Assembly: GCA_025357755.1 (NCBI GenBank)
Contig: JANXOP010000380.1
Span: forward strand, 35,972-99,971
Direction of reading: 5' to 3'
DNA: 64,000 bases
DNA from: Kofleriaceae bacterium
Lineage (GTDB): Bacteria; Myxococcota_A; Polyangia; Haliangiales; Haliangiaceae
Part shown: positions 26,678 to 36,667 of the stretch, one piece after another
Numbering within the stretch: position 1 is the first letter of the stretch
How the letters are laid out: each line of letters begins with the position of its first letter
Made by a program: the position numbers and the translations under genes
The notes under the pieces: model-generated
Database searches by the model: none
What the model was told of the DNA's origin: nothing
What the model saw: the letters and a program-made list of their open reading frames with translations, nothing else

Positions 26678-27897
26678 TATTTCACCACCGCCACGGCACG
26701 CTCCGGACCACTCGTGAGCGACGTGACGAAGCGACCCTTGCCGGGCACCTCGAACAGCACGACTTCACCGAACCGCGGGAAGTGGACGGTCAGCGACTTG
26801 AGCCCCTCGAGCGGCTGCGAGTCCTTCTCGAACTGCTGCTTGGTCAGCGGCTTGCCGTCGATGAAGACCTCGGAGAGGAACTCGAGCGGCGCGACCCAGT
26901 TCGCGCCATCGCGCTGCATCTTGTCGCGCACCGAGCCCGAGACATTGTCCGAGCGCCGCACCACGTTGTCCCAATCGCTCTTGCCGAGCGCGGAGGCGAC
27001 ATCGAGGTTGAAGCGCTCCGCGGGGAACACGAGGAGCACGGTGTTCTCGAGCTCTTTGATCGTGAGCGGCGGACCGACCGGCTCCGGCTTCGGTGCGGGC
27101 GGGGCTGGCTTCGGCGCAGGCGCGGCCGCGGCCTTCGCGGGCGCGCCGTTCGCAGGTGCAGCGACCGCCCCTGGCTTCGGCGGCACCTTCGAGGTCGAAG
27201 GCGCGCCGGCGATCATCGAGAAGCTCTCCCACGCGCCGAGCTGCATCTCCATCTGCATCGACTTGCGCTGATCCCACGTGCCGTCTTCTTCGAGCACGTC
27301 GACGATCACGAGGTCACCGCGGCGTTCGAAGTTGAGGCCATCGAGGCGCGCGAGGATCTGCGCTTCGTCGAGCTCCTCGAGGCGCTTCTCGTAGGTCATC
27401 AGCTTCGACTCGAACTCTTTTTGCGTCAGCGGGGTCTGGCGGCGCTTGCCCGTCTCGTCGACCTGCGGATCGAGCGCCCACGGGAGCAAGCAGATCGCGC
27501 GAAGGTCCTTGATGTTCCGCGCGACGAGCACGGCATCGCCCCAGGTCCCGAGCACGAACAAGCGCCCGAGCCGGATCGGCAGCTTCGCGCAGATATCGAT
27601 CAGCAGCTCCTTCGCGGCGCGCAGGTCATCTTTGATGATCGGCTCCGCATTCGGATCCGGACGCGGCGTGACGATCGTGTCGTCGATGATCATCAACCGC
27701 CGCTCGGTCCGGCGGCGGAATGGCATCGATGGCGACAGCTCCATCTCCGCGCGCGGGTCGAGCCGATCGACATCGAGCAGCTGCTTGGTCTCGAGGGCGG
27801 TTTCCCCTCCGAGGCCTTCGATCAACGTCTTTTGATCGATGGCCGCGTTGGCCTGGAACATGAGGTCGGTGACGAGGCTATCGAGCTGCAGCGCCAT
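26677..27897 (-). CDS. Hypothetical cytoplasmic protein with Pro/Ala-rich linker
   Basis: A 406-residue protein without signal or membrane segments. The N-terminal ~230 residues form a mixed alpha/beta region ('RRLMIIDDTIVTPRPD', 'RLGRLFVLGTWGDAVLVAR', 'RRGDLVIVDVLEEDGTWDQR'). A long Ala/Pro/Lys linker (~235-285) leads to a C-terminal domain ('TIKELENTVLLVFPAERFNLDVASALGKSD'). It is coupled to the following secreted protein by a one-base stop/start overlap and follows the VWA-like membrane protein by 13 bp. The family is not recognised. Confidence 0.75.
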   Translation of the reverse strand: MALQLDSLVTDLMFQANAAIDQKTLIEGLGGETALETKQLLDVDRLDPRAEMELSPSMPFRRRTERRLMIIDDTIVTPRPDPNAEPIIKDDLRAAKELLIDICAKLPIRLGRLFVLGTWGDAVLVARNIKDLRAICLLPWALDPQVDETGKRRQTPLTQKEFESKLMTYEKRLEELDEAQILARLDGLNFERRGDLVIVDVLEEDGTWDQRKSMQMEMQLGAWESFSMIAGAPSTSKVPPKPGAVAAPANGAPAKAAAAPAPKPAPPAPKPEPVGPPLTIKELENTVLLVFPAERFNLDVASALGKSDWDNVVRRSDNVSGSVRDKMQRDGANWVAPLEFLSEVFIDGKPLTKQQFEKDSQPLEGLKSLTVHFPRFGEVVLFEVPGKGRFVTSLTSGPERAVAVVK

Positions 27898-27910
27898 TTG
27901 CTGCCCCTAT

Positions 27911-30406
27911 CTATAGATACCCGCTGCGCTGGCGCAAGAGCCACTCGAGCCCGAGGAGACCCACGACGAGGATCAGGAGGCCTGGACGGCTCCACAGCTC
28001 GACATCGGTGCGGCGATCGACCCGAATAATTCGGGGAGGGTCAAAGGCCAGGTGGGCAGGGAGCACGTCGACCGGGCCCAGGGCCTGGCCCCGCGTGGCC
28101 GCCGCGATGGCCTCGAGCGTGGCGCGGTCGCCATCGGGGCGATCGAGCTCGCTGCCCCCTTCGCGTACGAGGAAGATATCGCCGGCATCGACCTGGTGTC
28201 CCGCGATGGTCGCCTTGCCCTGAACGCGATAGACACCCGCGGCAAGGCCGCCGAGCTCGACGGTCTGCGTGCCATCGTCGCCGACGGTGAGCTGCTGGGT
28301 CGAGACCGGCAGCGCCTTGGAGGGATCGGCACCCCGGGTCACGGTGAGCGTGACGGCACCGTTCGGGAGTGGCTGATAATCGCGGCCGAGCAGACGTACG
28401 GCGACGCGCACGGGCGCGCCGGGCAGGTACTCGACCGCGTCGCTGTCGACGTGGAGGTTGCGGAGATCCGGATCCTGGATCAGCCAGCGAATCGCGTTCT
28501 CCCAGAGCTTCGTATATTGCCGGCCGTCGTCGCCGGCGCGGCTCGCGGCGACGAAGCCGTAGCGCCACAGGGTATCGGTGGTGAACGCGATCGAGCGGCC
28601 CTTGCCGTAGTCGCCCGCGACGATCACGGGCATCGGCTTGCCGCTCTTGGTCTTCAGGCGCGGATGCACTGCGAGGACGGTCGCATCGGGCTTCGCGCCC
28701 GCGATCAGGTTCGTGCCTTCGAGCGGTGGCAGCGCGCGCCATGACGCCACGTTATCGGTGGAGGAGTATCTCAGCGACGTGATCGGATGCATCGCACCTG
28801 CATCGGTGAGCTGCGGCTGGAACTTGCCCGAATCGAGCACCGCACCCGAATCGAAGGGCCCGTAGAGATCGACGGGCAACGCGGCCGCGACCGGCGTGCC
28901 GTAGTAGCCGCCGGACGTAAACGATTGCGGGCCACCCAGCATCACGAGCCCCCCGCCGCCCTCGACGTAGCTGCGAATGTTCTCGAGGTAATCTCCGATG
29001 CCGTAGGGCAGGTACTCGAAGTTCTGCAGGATGATGACGTCGAACGAGGGCAGCTGCTGCTCGAACAGCTCGCGGGTGGGGAACGGGATCAACGACATCT
29101 CGTCGTTCGGCACGAGCGAGACCGAATCCTGCGTGCGCAGGATGAAGAAGCTGATCAGATCGACGTTCGGGTTCGACTTGAGCATCTGGCGCAACGCGCG
29201 GACATCCCACGACGGGGCTCCGCTGACTTGAAGGACGCGGATCTTGTCGCGGATCACGCGGATCACGAAGCTCCGCGTGTTGTTCGTGGTGACGGCTTCA
29301 CCGGGGACGACCGGCACCGAGACCTCGTAGACGTAGCGACCGACGCGCGGCGGGGTGACCTCGAACGTGACGGTCACGTCCTTGTCGCCACCAGGCAGCT
29401 CGATCATCTTCTGGCGCAGCGGTTGGCCATCGGTCGAGAGCGTCACCGGTAGCTGGCGTGGCGCCAAGCCGGTGGTGTGGATCACCGCTTCGATCCGGAC
29501 CACGGTGCGCACGAATGCGAACTCGTCGGCCATGACCTTCGAGACCGCGAGATCCTGGAGGCCATCGCGCGCGGCCCACACGGTATGGACGCGGGTATCG
29601 AGCGATTTCAGAAAGTCGCGTACCGCGCCGTCACCCGAATCTTCGTCGAAGGATCCCGTCGCAGCGCCATCGGAGATCAGCACGATACCGGCGAGGTCGC
29701 GACCTTCGTAGCGGCCGCGCACGAGCTCGAGCGCCTTGCGCAGCATCGTTTGTTTGCCAAGTGCGGGGTCCGTGGCGAGCGCCTGCAACGATGTCGACGC
29801 GAGGGTGTCCGCGAACGTGTAGTAATCGATCTTGTGGTCTTGCTCCCATGCGGCGAGCGTCTCGGAGGAATCGGCGAGCAAGCGGCGGGCGCGTTCGATC
29901 CGGGTAGGCCCTTTGGGATTCTCCGACAGCGACATCGATTTCGAATCATCCACGAGCACGGCGATCCGGTTCGGTTCGCGCGCGACCTGGCGGAGCTCGA
30001 CCGCGGGCTCGAGAAACACCACGAGCGCGCCCAACGAGGCGGCGCCGCGGAGGCCGATCATGATCGCGCGCCGCCACGGATTCGCACCGCGGCTCGCGCG
30101 CCACGACAGGATCACGATCGCGACCACGCAAGCGCCGCCGAGATAGAGGCCGAGCCGGCCCCACGGCGACAGGAACACCCAACGGTACTCGTTGAAGTCC
30201 GACGAGGAGGGCGCAGCCAAGCGCACGGTGAGCGCGGTGAGGGCTTCACCGGCGAGCGCGCCGAGTGCGCCGAGTGCGCCGACCCCGGCGGCCGCGCCGA
30301 GCCGCGGTCGCTTGGCCTTCACGAAGACCACCGCGCCGATCAGCAAGGCCACACCGACGATCGCGAGCACGATCCGCAGCGTCATGGAGAAGAGGACGAT
30401 CGACAT
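27911..30406 (-). CDS. VWA / glutamine-amidotransferase-like membrane protein
   Basis: An 831-residue protein of the batA-like/DUF1355 type. It has N-terminal membrane helices (~10-30, 38-60, 85-102, 115-135), a von Willebrand A domain starting at 'AVLVDDSKSMSLSE' (MIDAS-like DxSxS) to 'GIVLISDGAATG', an Ig-like segment, then a class-I-amidotransferase-like domain ('VLQVSGAPSWDVRALRQML', 'FDVIILQNFEYLPYG', 'GGGLVMLGGPQSFTSGGYYG') without an evident catalytic Cys, and a C-terminal membrane anchor ('LLILVVGLLGLEWLLR'). Such proteins usually sit with MoxR ATPase, DUF58 and DUF4159 genes; here only the DUF4159 gene is present, one base upstream. Confidence 0.88.
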   Translation of the reverse strand: MSIVLFSMTLRIVLAIVGVALLIGAVVFVKAKRPRLGAAAGVGALGALGALAGEALTALTVRLAAPSSSDFNEYRWVFLSPWGRLGLYLGGACVVAIVILSWRASRGANPWRRAIMIGLRGAASLGALVVFLEPAVELRQVAREPNRIAVLVDDSKSMSLSENPKGPTRIERARRLLADSSETLAAWEQDHKIDYYTFADTLASTSLQALATDPALGKQTMLRKALELVRGRYEGRDLAGIVLISDGAATGSFDEDSGDGAVRDFLKSLDTRVHTVWAARDGLQDLAVSKVMADEFAFVRTVVRIEAVIHTTGLAPRQLPVTLSTDGQPLRQKMIELPGGDKDVTVTFEVTPPRVGRYVYEVSVPVVPGEAVTTNNTRSFVIRVIRDKIRVLQVSGAPSWDVRALRQMLKSNPNVDLISFFILRTQDSVSLVPNDEMSLIPFPTRELFEQQLPSFDVIILQNFEYLPYGIGDYLENIRSYVEGGGGLVMLGGPQSFTSGGYYGTPVAAALPVDLYGPFDSGAVLDSGKFQPQLTDAGAMHPITSLRYSSTDNVASWRALPPLEGTNLIAGAKPDATVLAVHPRLKTKSGKPMPVIVAGDYGKGRSIAFTTDTLWRYGFVAASRAGDDGRQYTKLWENAIRWLIQDPDLRNLHVDSDAVEYLPGAPVRVAVRLLGRDYQPLPNGAVTLTVTRGADPSKALPVSTQQLTVGDDGTQTVELGGLAAGVYRVQGKATIAGHQVDAGDIFLVREGGSELDRPDGDRATLEAIAAATRGQALGPVDVLPAHLAFDPPRIIRVDRRTDVELWSRPGLLILVVGLLGLEWLLRQRSGYL

Positions 30407-30407
30407 G

Positions 30408-31178
<771 letters not shown>

Positions 31179-31219
31179 CTCGCTGAAGGTAGCGCTTCGG
31201 TCTGTGGTACGCCATTGCC

Positions 31220-31564
31220 GTGTACCGGGATGAGTACGAGCGGTGTCCCCGCGACGGCACGGAGCTTACCGACGCGGGTGCGGTTCGCGCCTGCACCCAG
31301 TGCCGCGGGCAATGGGCTTCGTTCGCGACGCTGATGGAGATGGCGCGGGTGATGACCCAGCCGAACGAGCCGGCGCTGCAGTTCGAGCGCGATCCGCGCA
31401 CGCCGCTCAGCTGCCCGACGTGCGCGAACGCGATGGAGACCTGGAAGTACCACCACATCGAGCTCGACCGCTGTCAGCGCCACGGCATCTGGTTCGACCG
31501 CGACGAGCTCGAAGCCGTGTTGCGGGCCGTGTTCGAAGACGACCAGCGCCCGCCCGAGCTTTGA
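31220..31564 (+). CDS. TFIIB-type zinc-ribbon protein
   Basis: A 114-residue protein from GTG 31220 with two zinc-ribbon halves: 'CPRDG...CTQCRGQW' (residues 9-31) and 'CPTCANAM...CQRHGIWFDRDELEAV' (residues ~66-100). The CxxC...C-x-C/H-GxWFDxxEL pattern is that of the zf-TFIIB family, which binds one or two zinc ions. The function is unknown. It is divergent from the DUF4159 operon with 41 bp between starts. Confidence 0.85.
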   Translation: MYRDEYERCPRDGTELTDAGAVRACTQCRGQWASFATLMEMARVMTQPNEPALQFERDPRTPLSCPTCANAMETWKYHHIELDRCQRHGIWFDRDELEAVLRAVFEDDQRPPEL

Positions 31565-31599
31565 CGTCCGAAGAGCTTTAAGTGATAGCGTCACCCGCG

Positions 31600-32205
31600 A
31601 TGCGGCGAATCGCCCTGGTTGTCTTGCTGTGTTCCTCGCCCGTCCTCGCGGACGACGCGATTCCCGAGTCCCACAAGGGCCAGCTCGGGCTGTCGGCTCG
31701 ACTCGAGGTCGGCGTGCGCGGCATCGCCACCTATAACAGCGACTACTGCGGCGTCTCCGACAGCACCGCGAAGAGCGGCAATGCGCCGGTGTGCACGGGT
31801 CGGTCGCCGTTCGCGCTCGATCTCGAGCCGAGCTACGCGGTCGCGCGTGCGGTCGAGCTCACGCTCAACTTCCACATCGGTCTCGAGAAGGATTTCGGTC
31901 CGACCCCGATCAGCAGCGGCCCGCGCGTGTTCCGGCTCGAGCCAGGGGCGCGGTTCTACTTCAGTGAAGCCGGCCACTCGAAGCTGTTCGTCCAGCCGTC
32001 GCTGGTGTTCGATTTCACCAACTATCAGAAGCAAACCGGCCAGGCGTACGGCACCGATTTCGGGGTCCGCGCCATGGAAGGCTACATGCTCGATCTGCAT
32101 CGCTCGTTCAGTGCGTACGCGTTCGTCGGCGAGACCGCCGAGATCTCGCGCTGGCTCTACGCCGAGCTCGAGTTCGGCATCGGCATCCAGGGCCGCTACC
32201 CGTGA
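31600..32205 (+). CDS. Outer-membrane beta-barrel-like protein
   Basis: A 201-residue protein starting at ATG 31600: signal 'MRRIALVVLLCSSPVLA' with cleavage before 'DDAIPE'. The mature sequence consists of amphipathic strands with aromatic girdles ('LGLSARLEVGVRGIATYNSDY', 'VELTLNFHIGLEKDFG', 'FRLEPGARFYFSEAG', 'LFVQPSLVFDFTNYQ'), in keeping with an eight- or ten-strand barrel. An ATG at 31582 adds six residues before the signal and is less likely. It overlaps the methyltransferase start by four bases. Confidence 0.78.
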   Translation: MRRIALVVLLCSSPVLADDAIPESHKGQLGLSARLEVGVRGIATYNSDYCGVSDSTAKSGNAPVCTGRSPFALDLEPSYAVARAVELTLNFHIGLEKDFGPTPISSGPRVFRLEPGARFYFSEAGHSKLFVQPSLVFDFTNYQKQTGQAYGTDFGVRAMEGYMLDLHRSFSAYAFVGETAEISRWLYAELEFGIGIQGRYP

Positions 32206-32945
32206 GCTTCTCCGACCACTTCTCGCAGGTCGCGCAAACCTACGCGGCGTATCGACCTCACTACCCGGCCGCGCTCGTCGACGTGCTCGCGGATCACTGC
32301 GCCGAGCGCGGGCTCGCGTGGGACGCGGGATGCGGCAATGGCCAGTTGTCGGTCGCGCTCGCCGCGCGCTTCGAGCAAGTGATCGCGACCGAGCCGGCGC
32401 AGGCCCAGCTCGATGCGGCCGAGCGCCACTCGAACGTCGAGTACCGCTGCGAGCCCGCGGAGAAGAGCACGCTCGGTTCGGGCAGCGTGGATCTCGTTGT
32501 CGCCGCGCAAGCCGCACACTGGTTCGCGTGGCCGGCGTATGTCGCCGAAGTCGAGCGCGTCGCGAAGCCGGGCGCACTCGTCGCGCTCGTCAGCTACGGC
32601 ATCGTCGAGGTCGAAGCCAGCGCGAGTGCGATCATCACGCACTTCTATCGCGACGTCGTCGGCTCGTACTGGCCGAAGGGGCGCGAGCACGTCGAGAACG
32701 GGTATCGCGACCTCATCTTGCCGTGGCCGACCGTCGAGGCGCCGGCCATCGCGATGACCGCGAGCTGGACGCGCGAAGAGCTGCTCGGCTACATCGCATC
32801 GTGGTCGGCGAGCAGCAAGCTCGTCGCGACCGAGGGCCGGGCACCGTTCGACAAGCTCCACGCCGAGCTGGCCGCGGTGTGGCCCTCGACGAGCGAGCAC
32901 CACGAGATTCGCTGGCCGCTCACGCTGCGCCTCGCCCGCGTATAG
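32202..32945 (+). CDS. SAM-dependent methyltransferase
   Basis: A 247-residue class I methyltransferase. The GTG start overlaps the previous stop (GTGA), so translation is probably coupled. Motif I reads 'AWDAGCGNGQLSVALAARF' with 'VIATEPAQAQL' after it, and the post-I/motif II region 'SVDLVVAAQAAHWFAWPAY' is typical of the Methyltransf_11 group related to yeast trans-aconitate methyltransferase-like proteins ('QAAHWF'). The substrate cannot be told from the sequence. Confidence 0.9.
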   Translation: MSFSDHFSQVAQTYAAYRPHYPAALVDVLADHCAERGLAWDAGCGNGQLSVALAARFEQVIATEPAQAQLDAAERHSNVEYRCEPAEKSTLGSGSVDLVVAAQAAHWFAWPAYVAEVERVAKPGALVALVSYGIVEVEASASAIITHFYRDVVGSYWPKGREHVENGYRDLILPWPTVEAPAIAMTASWTREELLGYIASWSASSKLVATEGRAPFDKLHAELAAVWPSTSEHHEIRWPLTLRLARV

Positions 32946-32951
32946 CAAAAG

Positions 32952-34958
32952 CTAGCCCGGAAACATCTCGCCCACGATGGCGACGAGATGCACCACGAAC
33001 GGCTTCTTGCCGGAGGCGTCGGGGTCTTCGTAGTGCAAGTTATCGACGAGGATCCAGGTCGGCTTGTCGACCTCGAGCTTGGTCGCGAGTGCGGGCGGCG
33101 CGTCCAGGAAGTACCGATCCATCTCGAACCGCTTGCCGTCGCCGGTCTCGACCACCTTCGCGAGGATGATGTACGCGCGATCGAGCTTGAGGTTCGTCTT
33201 GCCGGTCGCACCCGCGGCGGAGAACGCGAGCTCGTGGATGTGGAGCGGCTTGTACTTCGCGTAGGCGGTGATCCTCGGCGCGCTCGTGATCGGCACGACT
33301 GATTCGACCGGGTTCGTAGGTCCGCCGGGAAAGCGATAGACGTTCGAGGTATCGAGGTCCGCGCAGACCGCGACGAGGTCGCCGGGCTCGGCCGGTACGA
33401 CGTAGTTCAACAACGCGATCTCCTGCATCACGCGATAGGTGTCGCGTGCACCTTCGATCGTCAGGATGTTCGAGTTGATCGTGTCGCCCATGATCCGACC
33501 GGTCTCGGGCGTGACGCTCTTGACGATGCCCCAATCGACGACGGGTCGCGGCAGGTCCTTGTCGGGATGCGCGACATCGTACGGTAAGAAGCAGAACGCA
33601 TCGATCGTCGCGATCGCGGCGCCGCGGCGTTCGGGACCGCTCCGGCTGTGAGCCGTGATGACCTTCATCGCGACGCTCGGCGATGCGGGTGCGGGTGGTT
33701 GCGCCTGGACCGCGGCGTGGTTCGCGACGTGCGGGGCCCGCGCTGGCGGCGGAGCCTCGGCGAGTGTCGTGGTCGCCGCCGCACCGAGGCTCGTGGCATC
33801 CGGCGGGGGCGCATCCCGCAGCACGCCCGCATCGGGCAGGCCCGGGGAGACCAGCGCTTCGGCCTTCAGCATGGTCGTGGTCTGCGCGACGGTTTTTTCG
33901 TGCGCCGGCCACTTCCACGCTGCGATCGCCGCGGCGGTCATCGCGACGAGGGCGCCGCCCGCGTACGCGGGCACGCGCCGCTGCTTCGGCACGAGCGCGC
34001 GCAGCGACTCTGGCTCTTCGATCGCGGCGATGAGCTCGCGCATCGAGGCAAACCGATCGCGCGGCGCGACGGCCATCGCTCGCGCGAGCACCGCGCCGAC
34101 ATCCTTGCGCATCGACGCTGGCGGCGTCACGCCATTGCGCACCGCATCGATGCGGAGCGCGAACACGATCGGGAAGGGCTTCGATCCGGTGAGCAACTCC
34201 CACGCCATCACGCCGAAGGCGAACTGATCGACCCGCGCATCGACCACGTCACCGGTGAGCTGCTCGGGCGCGATATACGCCGGCGTACCCGAGATCACCC
34301 CGGTCGTGGTGAGCCGCGAGTGGTTCTGTGCCGTCGATCCGTGCGGATCGACGGTGTCGTCGCCTCGAGCCAGCCCGAAATCGGTGACGATCGCGCGGCC
34401 ATCCCGCGTGACGAGCACGTTCTCCGGCTTGATGTCGCGGTGGATGAGGCCGGCATCGTGCGCGGCCGCGATGCCCTTCGCCGCGCCCAACAACACCTCG
34501 AGCAAGCCCTCGCGCTTCTCGCCGGCCCACTCGCGCAGCGAGACGCCATCGATCAGCTCCATCGCGACCCAGACTTCTTCGTTCTCCGTGCCGACGTCGT
34601 AGACGTGGCAGACGTGCGGATGCGACAGCCGCGCGAGCGCCTGGGCCTCGCGGATCAACCGCGCGCGACCCTTCTCGTCTTCGGTCGCGCGGCGCACGAC
34701 CTTGATCGCGACTGCGCGGGCGAGCTGCGGATCCCACGCGCGGTACACGATCCCCATGCCGCCGGAGCCGAGCACCGTGTCGATCCGGTAGCGGCCGAAG
34801 GTCGGTGCGACATCACCGCGCGCGAAGTTCGAGATCACGGCGCGGCAATCGGCGCAGGTATCGAGATGGATCTCGATCTCGCCGAGCGCCTGGTCATCGA
34901 GGTCGCCAGTAGCAAACGCGAGCAACGTGTCGGAGCTCGGGCACGCAACGCTCGCCAT
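32952..34958 (-). CDS. Ser/Thr protein kinase with N-terminal anti-sigma-type zinc finger
   Basis: About 668 residues. The first 45 residues contain an HX3CX2C motif ('HLDTCADC'), the zinc finger of ZAS anti-sigma factors (zf-HC2). The kinase domain has the glycine loop 'LGSGGMGIV', 'AIKVV', 'HRDIKPEN' and 'DFG', followed by 'GTPAYIAPEQL'. One membrane segment ('YAGGALVAMTAAAIAAW') is followed by a Pro/Ala linker and a ~220-residue extracytoplasmic domain I do not recognise. The gene starts at the stop of the sigma factor gene upstream: a GTG at 34964 overlaps that stop, and an ATG at 34958 lies just after. Kinase, zinc finger and sigma factor probably form one signalling unit. Confidence 0.9.
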   Translation of the reverse strand: MASVACPSSDTLLAFATGDLDDQALGEIEIHLDTCADCRAVISNFARGDVAPTFGRYRIDTVLGSGGMGIVYRAWDPQLARAVAIKVVRRATEDEKGRARLIREAQALARLSHPHVCHVYDVGTENEEVWVAMELIDGVSLREWAGEKREGLLEVLLGAAKGIAAAHDAGLIHRDIKPENVLVTRDGRAIVTDFGLARGDDTVDPHGSTAQNHSRLTTTGVISGTPAYIAPEQLTGDVVDARVDQFAFGVMAWELLTGSKPFPIVFALRIDAVRNGVTPPASMRKDVGAVLARAMAVAPRDRFASMRELIAAIEEPESLRALVPKQRRVPAYAGGALVAMTAAAIAAWKWPAHEKTVAQTTTMLKAEALVSPGLPDAGVLRDAPPPDATSLGAAATTTLAEAPPPARAPHVANHAAVQAQPPAPASPSVAMKVITAHSRSGPERRGAAIATIDAFCFLPYDVAHPDKDLPRPVVDWGIVKSVTPETGRIMGDTINSNILTIEGARDTYRVMQEIALLNYVVPAEPGDLVAVCADLDTSNVYRFPGGPTNPVESVVPITSAPRITAYAKYKPLHIHELAFSAAGATGKTNLKLDRAYIILAKVVETGDGKRFEMDRYFLDAPPALATKLEVDKPTWILVDNLHYEDPDASGKKPFVVHLVAIVGEMFPG

Positions 34959-34960
34959 GG

Positions 34961-35812
34961 TCACTTCGACTGCAAGATGCGCGAGATCGAGAGCTCGATG
35001 TCGCTGTCGAGGAAGCGCAGCACGCTCTCGAGCTCTTCGCTGTGCGTGCCGAGCGTCGCGATCAAGCGCTTGCGAGTTTGCTTACCGAGATCAGCGCGCG
35101 CATCGGCGAGCCAGCGCGCACACGTCGCGCGATGGACGCGATAGAGCCGCGCGAGGTCATCGATCGTGAGCTCGTCGAGGATGTGCTGGCGGAGCAGGTT
35201 GCGCTGGCGCACCTCGAGCGCGGCGAACGCCTCGCGGATCGCCTTCTTGAGCTGATCCGTGTAGGTGGTCCGCATGTGCTTGCGTCCCGGATCGAGGGTG
35301 TTCGCCGGCCAGTGATCGAGCAAGATCTCGTCGAGCGATTCTTCGCGGTCCGCGCGGCGGACGAGCTTCAAGGCTTTGCGTGTGGCGCTGATCCGCAGCC
35401 ACGCCGCGAGGTCTCCACGCCCCGCATAGTCCGCGATCTTGGCTTCGGGGCCGGTCAACAGCTCGACGCGGAGTGCTTGCTTCACTTCATCGGCGGTGCC
35501 GCCACCGAGCCGGAGCCGGCGTAGCGCGACATCGATCTGCGGTACCAGGTGGTCTTCGAACGCGCGGATCGCAGCGGTGTTGCCGGCGGCAAGCCCGAAC
35601 GCGAGGAACAGATCCGCATCGCGGAGCTCGTCCAGTGACACTTCCGGATCGTCGTGGACCCGCGCGACGAGGCGCTCGGTGACGAGCTCGTCAGTCAGCG
35701 TGACCGTGGGCCATGCGGCGCGCCCGGCGGCGGCGATCCGCGCCGCCGCAGCCTCCACTTGTTCGCCGGAAACCCCGGCGGGCAGCCCCTTCGCGAGGTC
35801 GTCCCGCAACAC
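34961..35812 (-). CDS. Sigma-70 family factor with extended N terminus, paired with kinase
   Basis: A 283-residue protein from a GTG start. The last ~170 residues fit an atypical ECF factor: region 2 around 'RAFEDHLVPQIDVALRRLRL...GRGDLAAWLRISATRKALKL', region 4 around 'LEVRQRNLLRQHILDELTIDDLARLYRVHRATCARWLADAR', with the helix-turn-helix 'DDLARLYRVHRATCARWL'. The first ~85 residues are an extra helical domain. Overlapping genes and the zinc-finger kinase downstream resemble the known arrangement in which an ECF factor is controlled by a Ser/Thr kinase instead of a classical anti-sigma factor. Divergent from the HAD gene by 45 bp. Confidence 0.82.
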   Translation of the reverse strand: MLRDDLAKGLPAGVSGEQVEAAAARIAAAGRAAWPTVTLTDELVTERLVARVHDDPEVSLDELRDADLFLAFGLAAGNTAAIRAFEDHLVPQIDVALRRLRLGGGTADEVKQALRVELLTGPEAKIADYAGRGDLAAWLRISATRKALKLVRRADREESLDEILLDHWPANTLDPGRKHMRTTYTDQLKKAIREAFAALEVRQRNLLRQHILDELTIDDLARLYRVHRATCARWLADARADLGKQTRKRLIATLGTHSEELESVLRFLDSDIELSISRILQSK

Positions 35813-35857
35813 CCGTACATCGTAGCACTCGCCGACCAGGTGCTAAAGTGGCTGGCG

Positions 35858-36667
35858 ATGTCCTACAGGCTGCTGGCGGTCGATCTCGATGGAACGCTCC
35901 TCCGCGAGGACCAACGTGTCGATGATCGCGACATTGCGGCGATTCATGAGCTCCGCGAGGCCGGAACCACGGTCACGATCGTGACCGGAAGGATGCACTC
36001 CGGCTCGGTCGAGGCCGCCCGGGCCTGCGGGATCGAGGGTCCGATCGCCTGCGTGGAGGGCAGCCACCTGGTCGAGGTCCACACCGGCAAGACCCTCGCG
36101 CACCACCCGATACCGGTCGCCGCGACGACCTTGTTGCGGCAGGCGTTCGCGGATCACGGCCTCGCGAGCTTCATCTTCGGCGCCGACGAGATCCATCACG
36201 ATGCCGCGGGCGACGCGTACGCCAAGTACATCTCGACGTGGTCGCCCAACTTGCAGCGGGTCGACGAGCTTCACGACGAGCGCTGGCACGAGCCGCTCTG
36301 CGCGGTCGCGGTGGGCGATCCGGAACCGATCGCCGCCGCCTACGCGCAGCTGCGCGATCAAGAGATCTTCGCGGTGTCGTTCGCGCTGAGCTTGTTCCAG
36401 GGCAAGCACGTGATCCTCGCCCGCAAGCAGGGGCCGACCAAGGGCACCGCACTCGCGGAGCTGTGCGCCGGCATCGGCTGCACGGTCGCCGACGCGGTCG
36501 TCGTCGGTGATTGGGTCAACGACGTGCCGATGTTCGAGGTCGCGGGACGTTCGTTCGCGATGGGCGGCGCACCCGCGCACGTGCGTGCGAAGGCGACCGA
36601 TTCGCTGGTCCGGATCGCCGGCAGCGGCGGTGGCATCGCCGAAGCGATCCGTCGCGCGTGGGGCTGA
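35858..36667 (+). CDS. Cof-type HAD-superfamily phosphatase
   Basis: A 269-residue protein from ATG 35858 ('MSYRLLAVDLDGTLL'). HAD motif I DxDGTLL is at the start, motif II Thr in 'TIVTGRM', motif III Lys in 'KGTALAEL', and motif IV 'VVGDWVNDVPMFEVAG'. A type IIB cap lies between. Cof-like enzymes dephosphorylate sugar phosphates or cofactors; the substrate is unknown. The stop is directly followed by the GTG of the LigD-like gene, so both are one operon. Confidence 0.92.
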   Translation: MSYRLLAVDLDGTLLREDQRVDDRDIAAIHELREAGTTVTIVTGRMHSGSVEAARACGIEGPIACVEGSHLVEVHTGKTLAHHPIPVAATTLLRQAFADHGLASFIFGADEIHHDAAGDAYAKYISTWSPNLQRVDELHDERWHEPLCAVAVGDPEPIAAAYAQLRDQEIFAVSFALSLFQGKHVILARKQGPTKGTALAELCAGIGCTVADAVVVGDWVNDVPMFEVAGRSFAMGGAPAHVRAKATDSLVRIAGSGGGIAEAIRRAWG

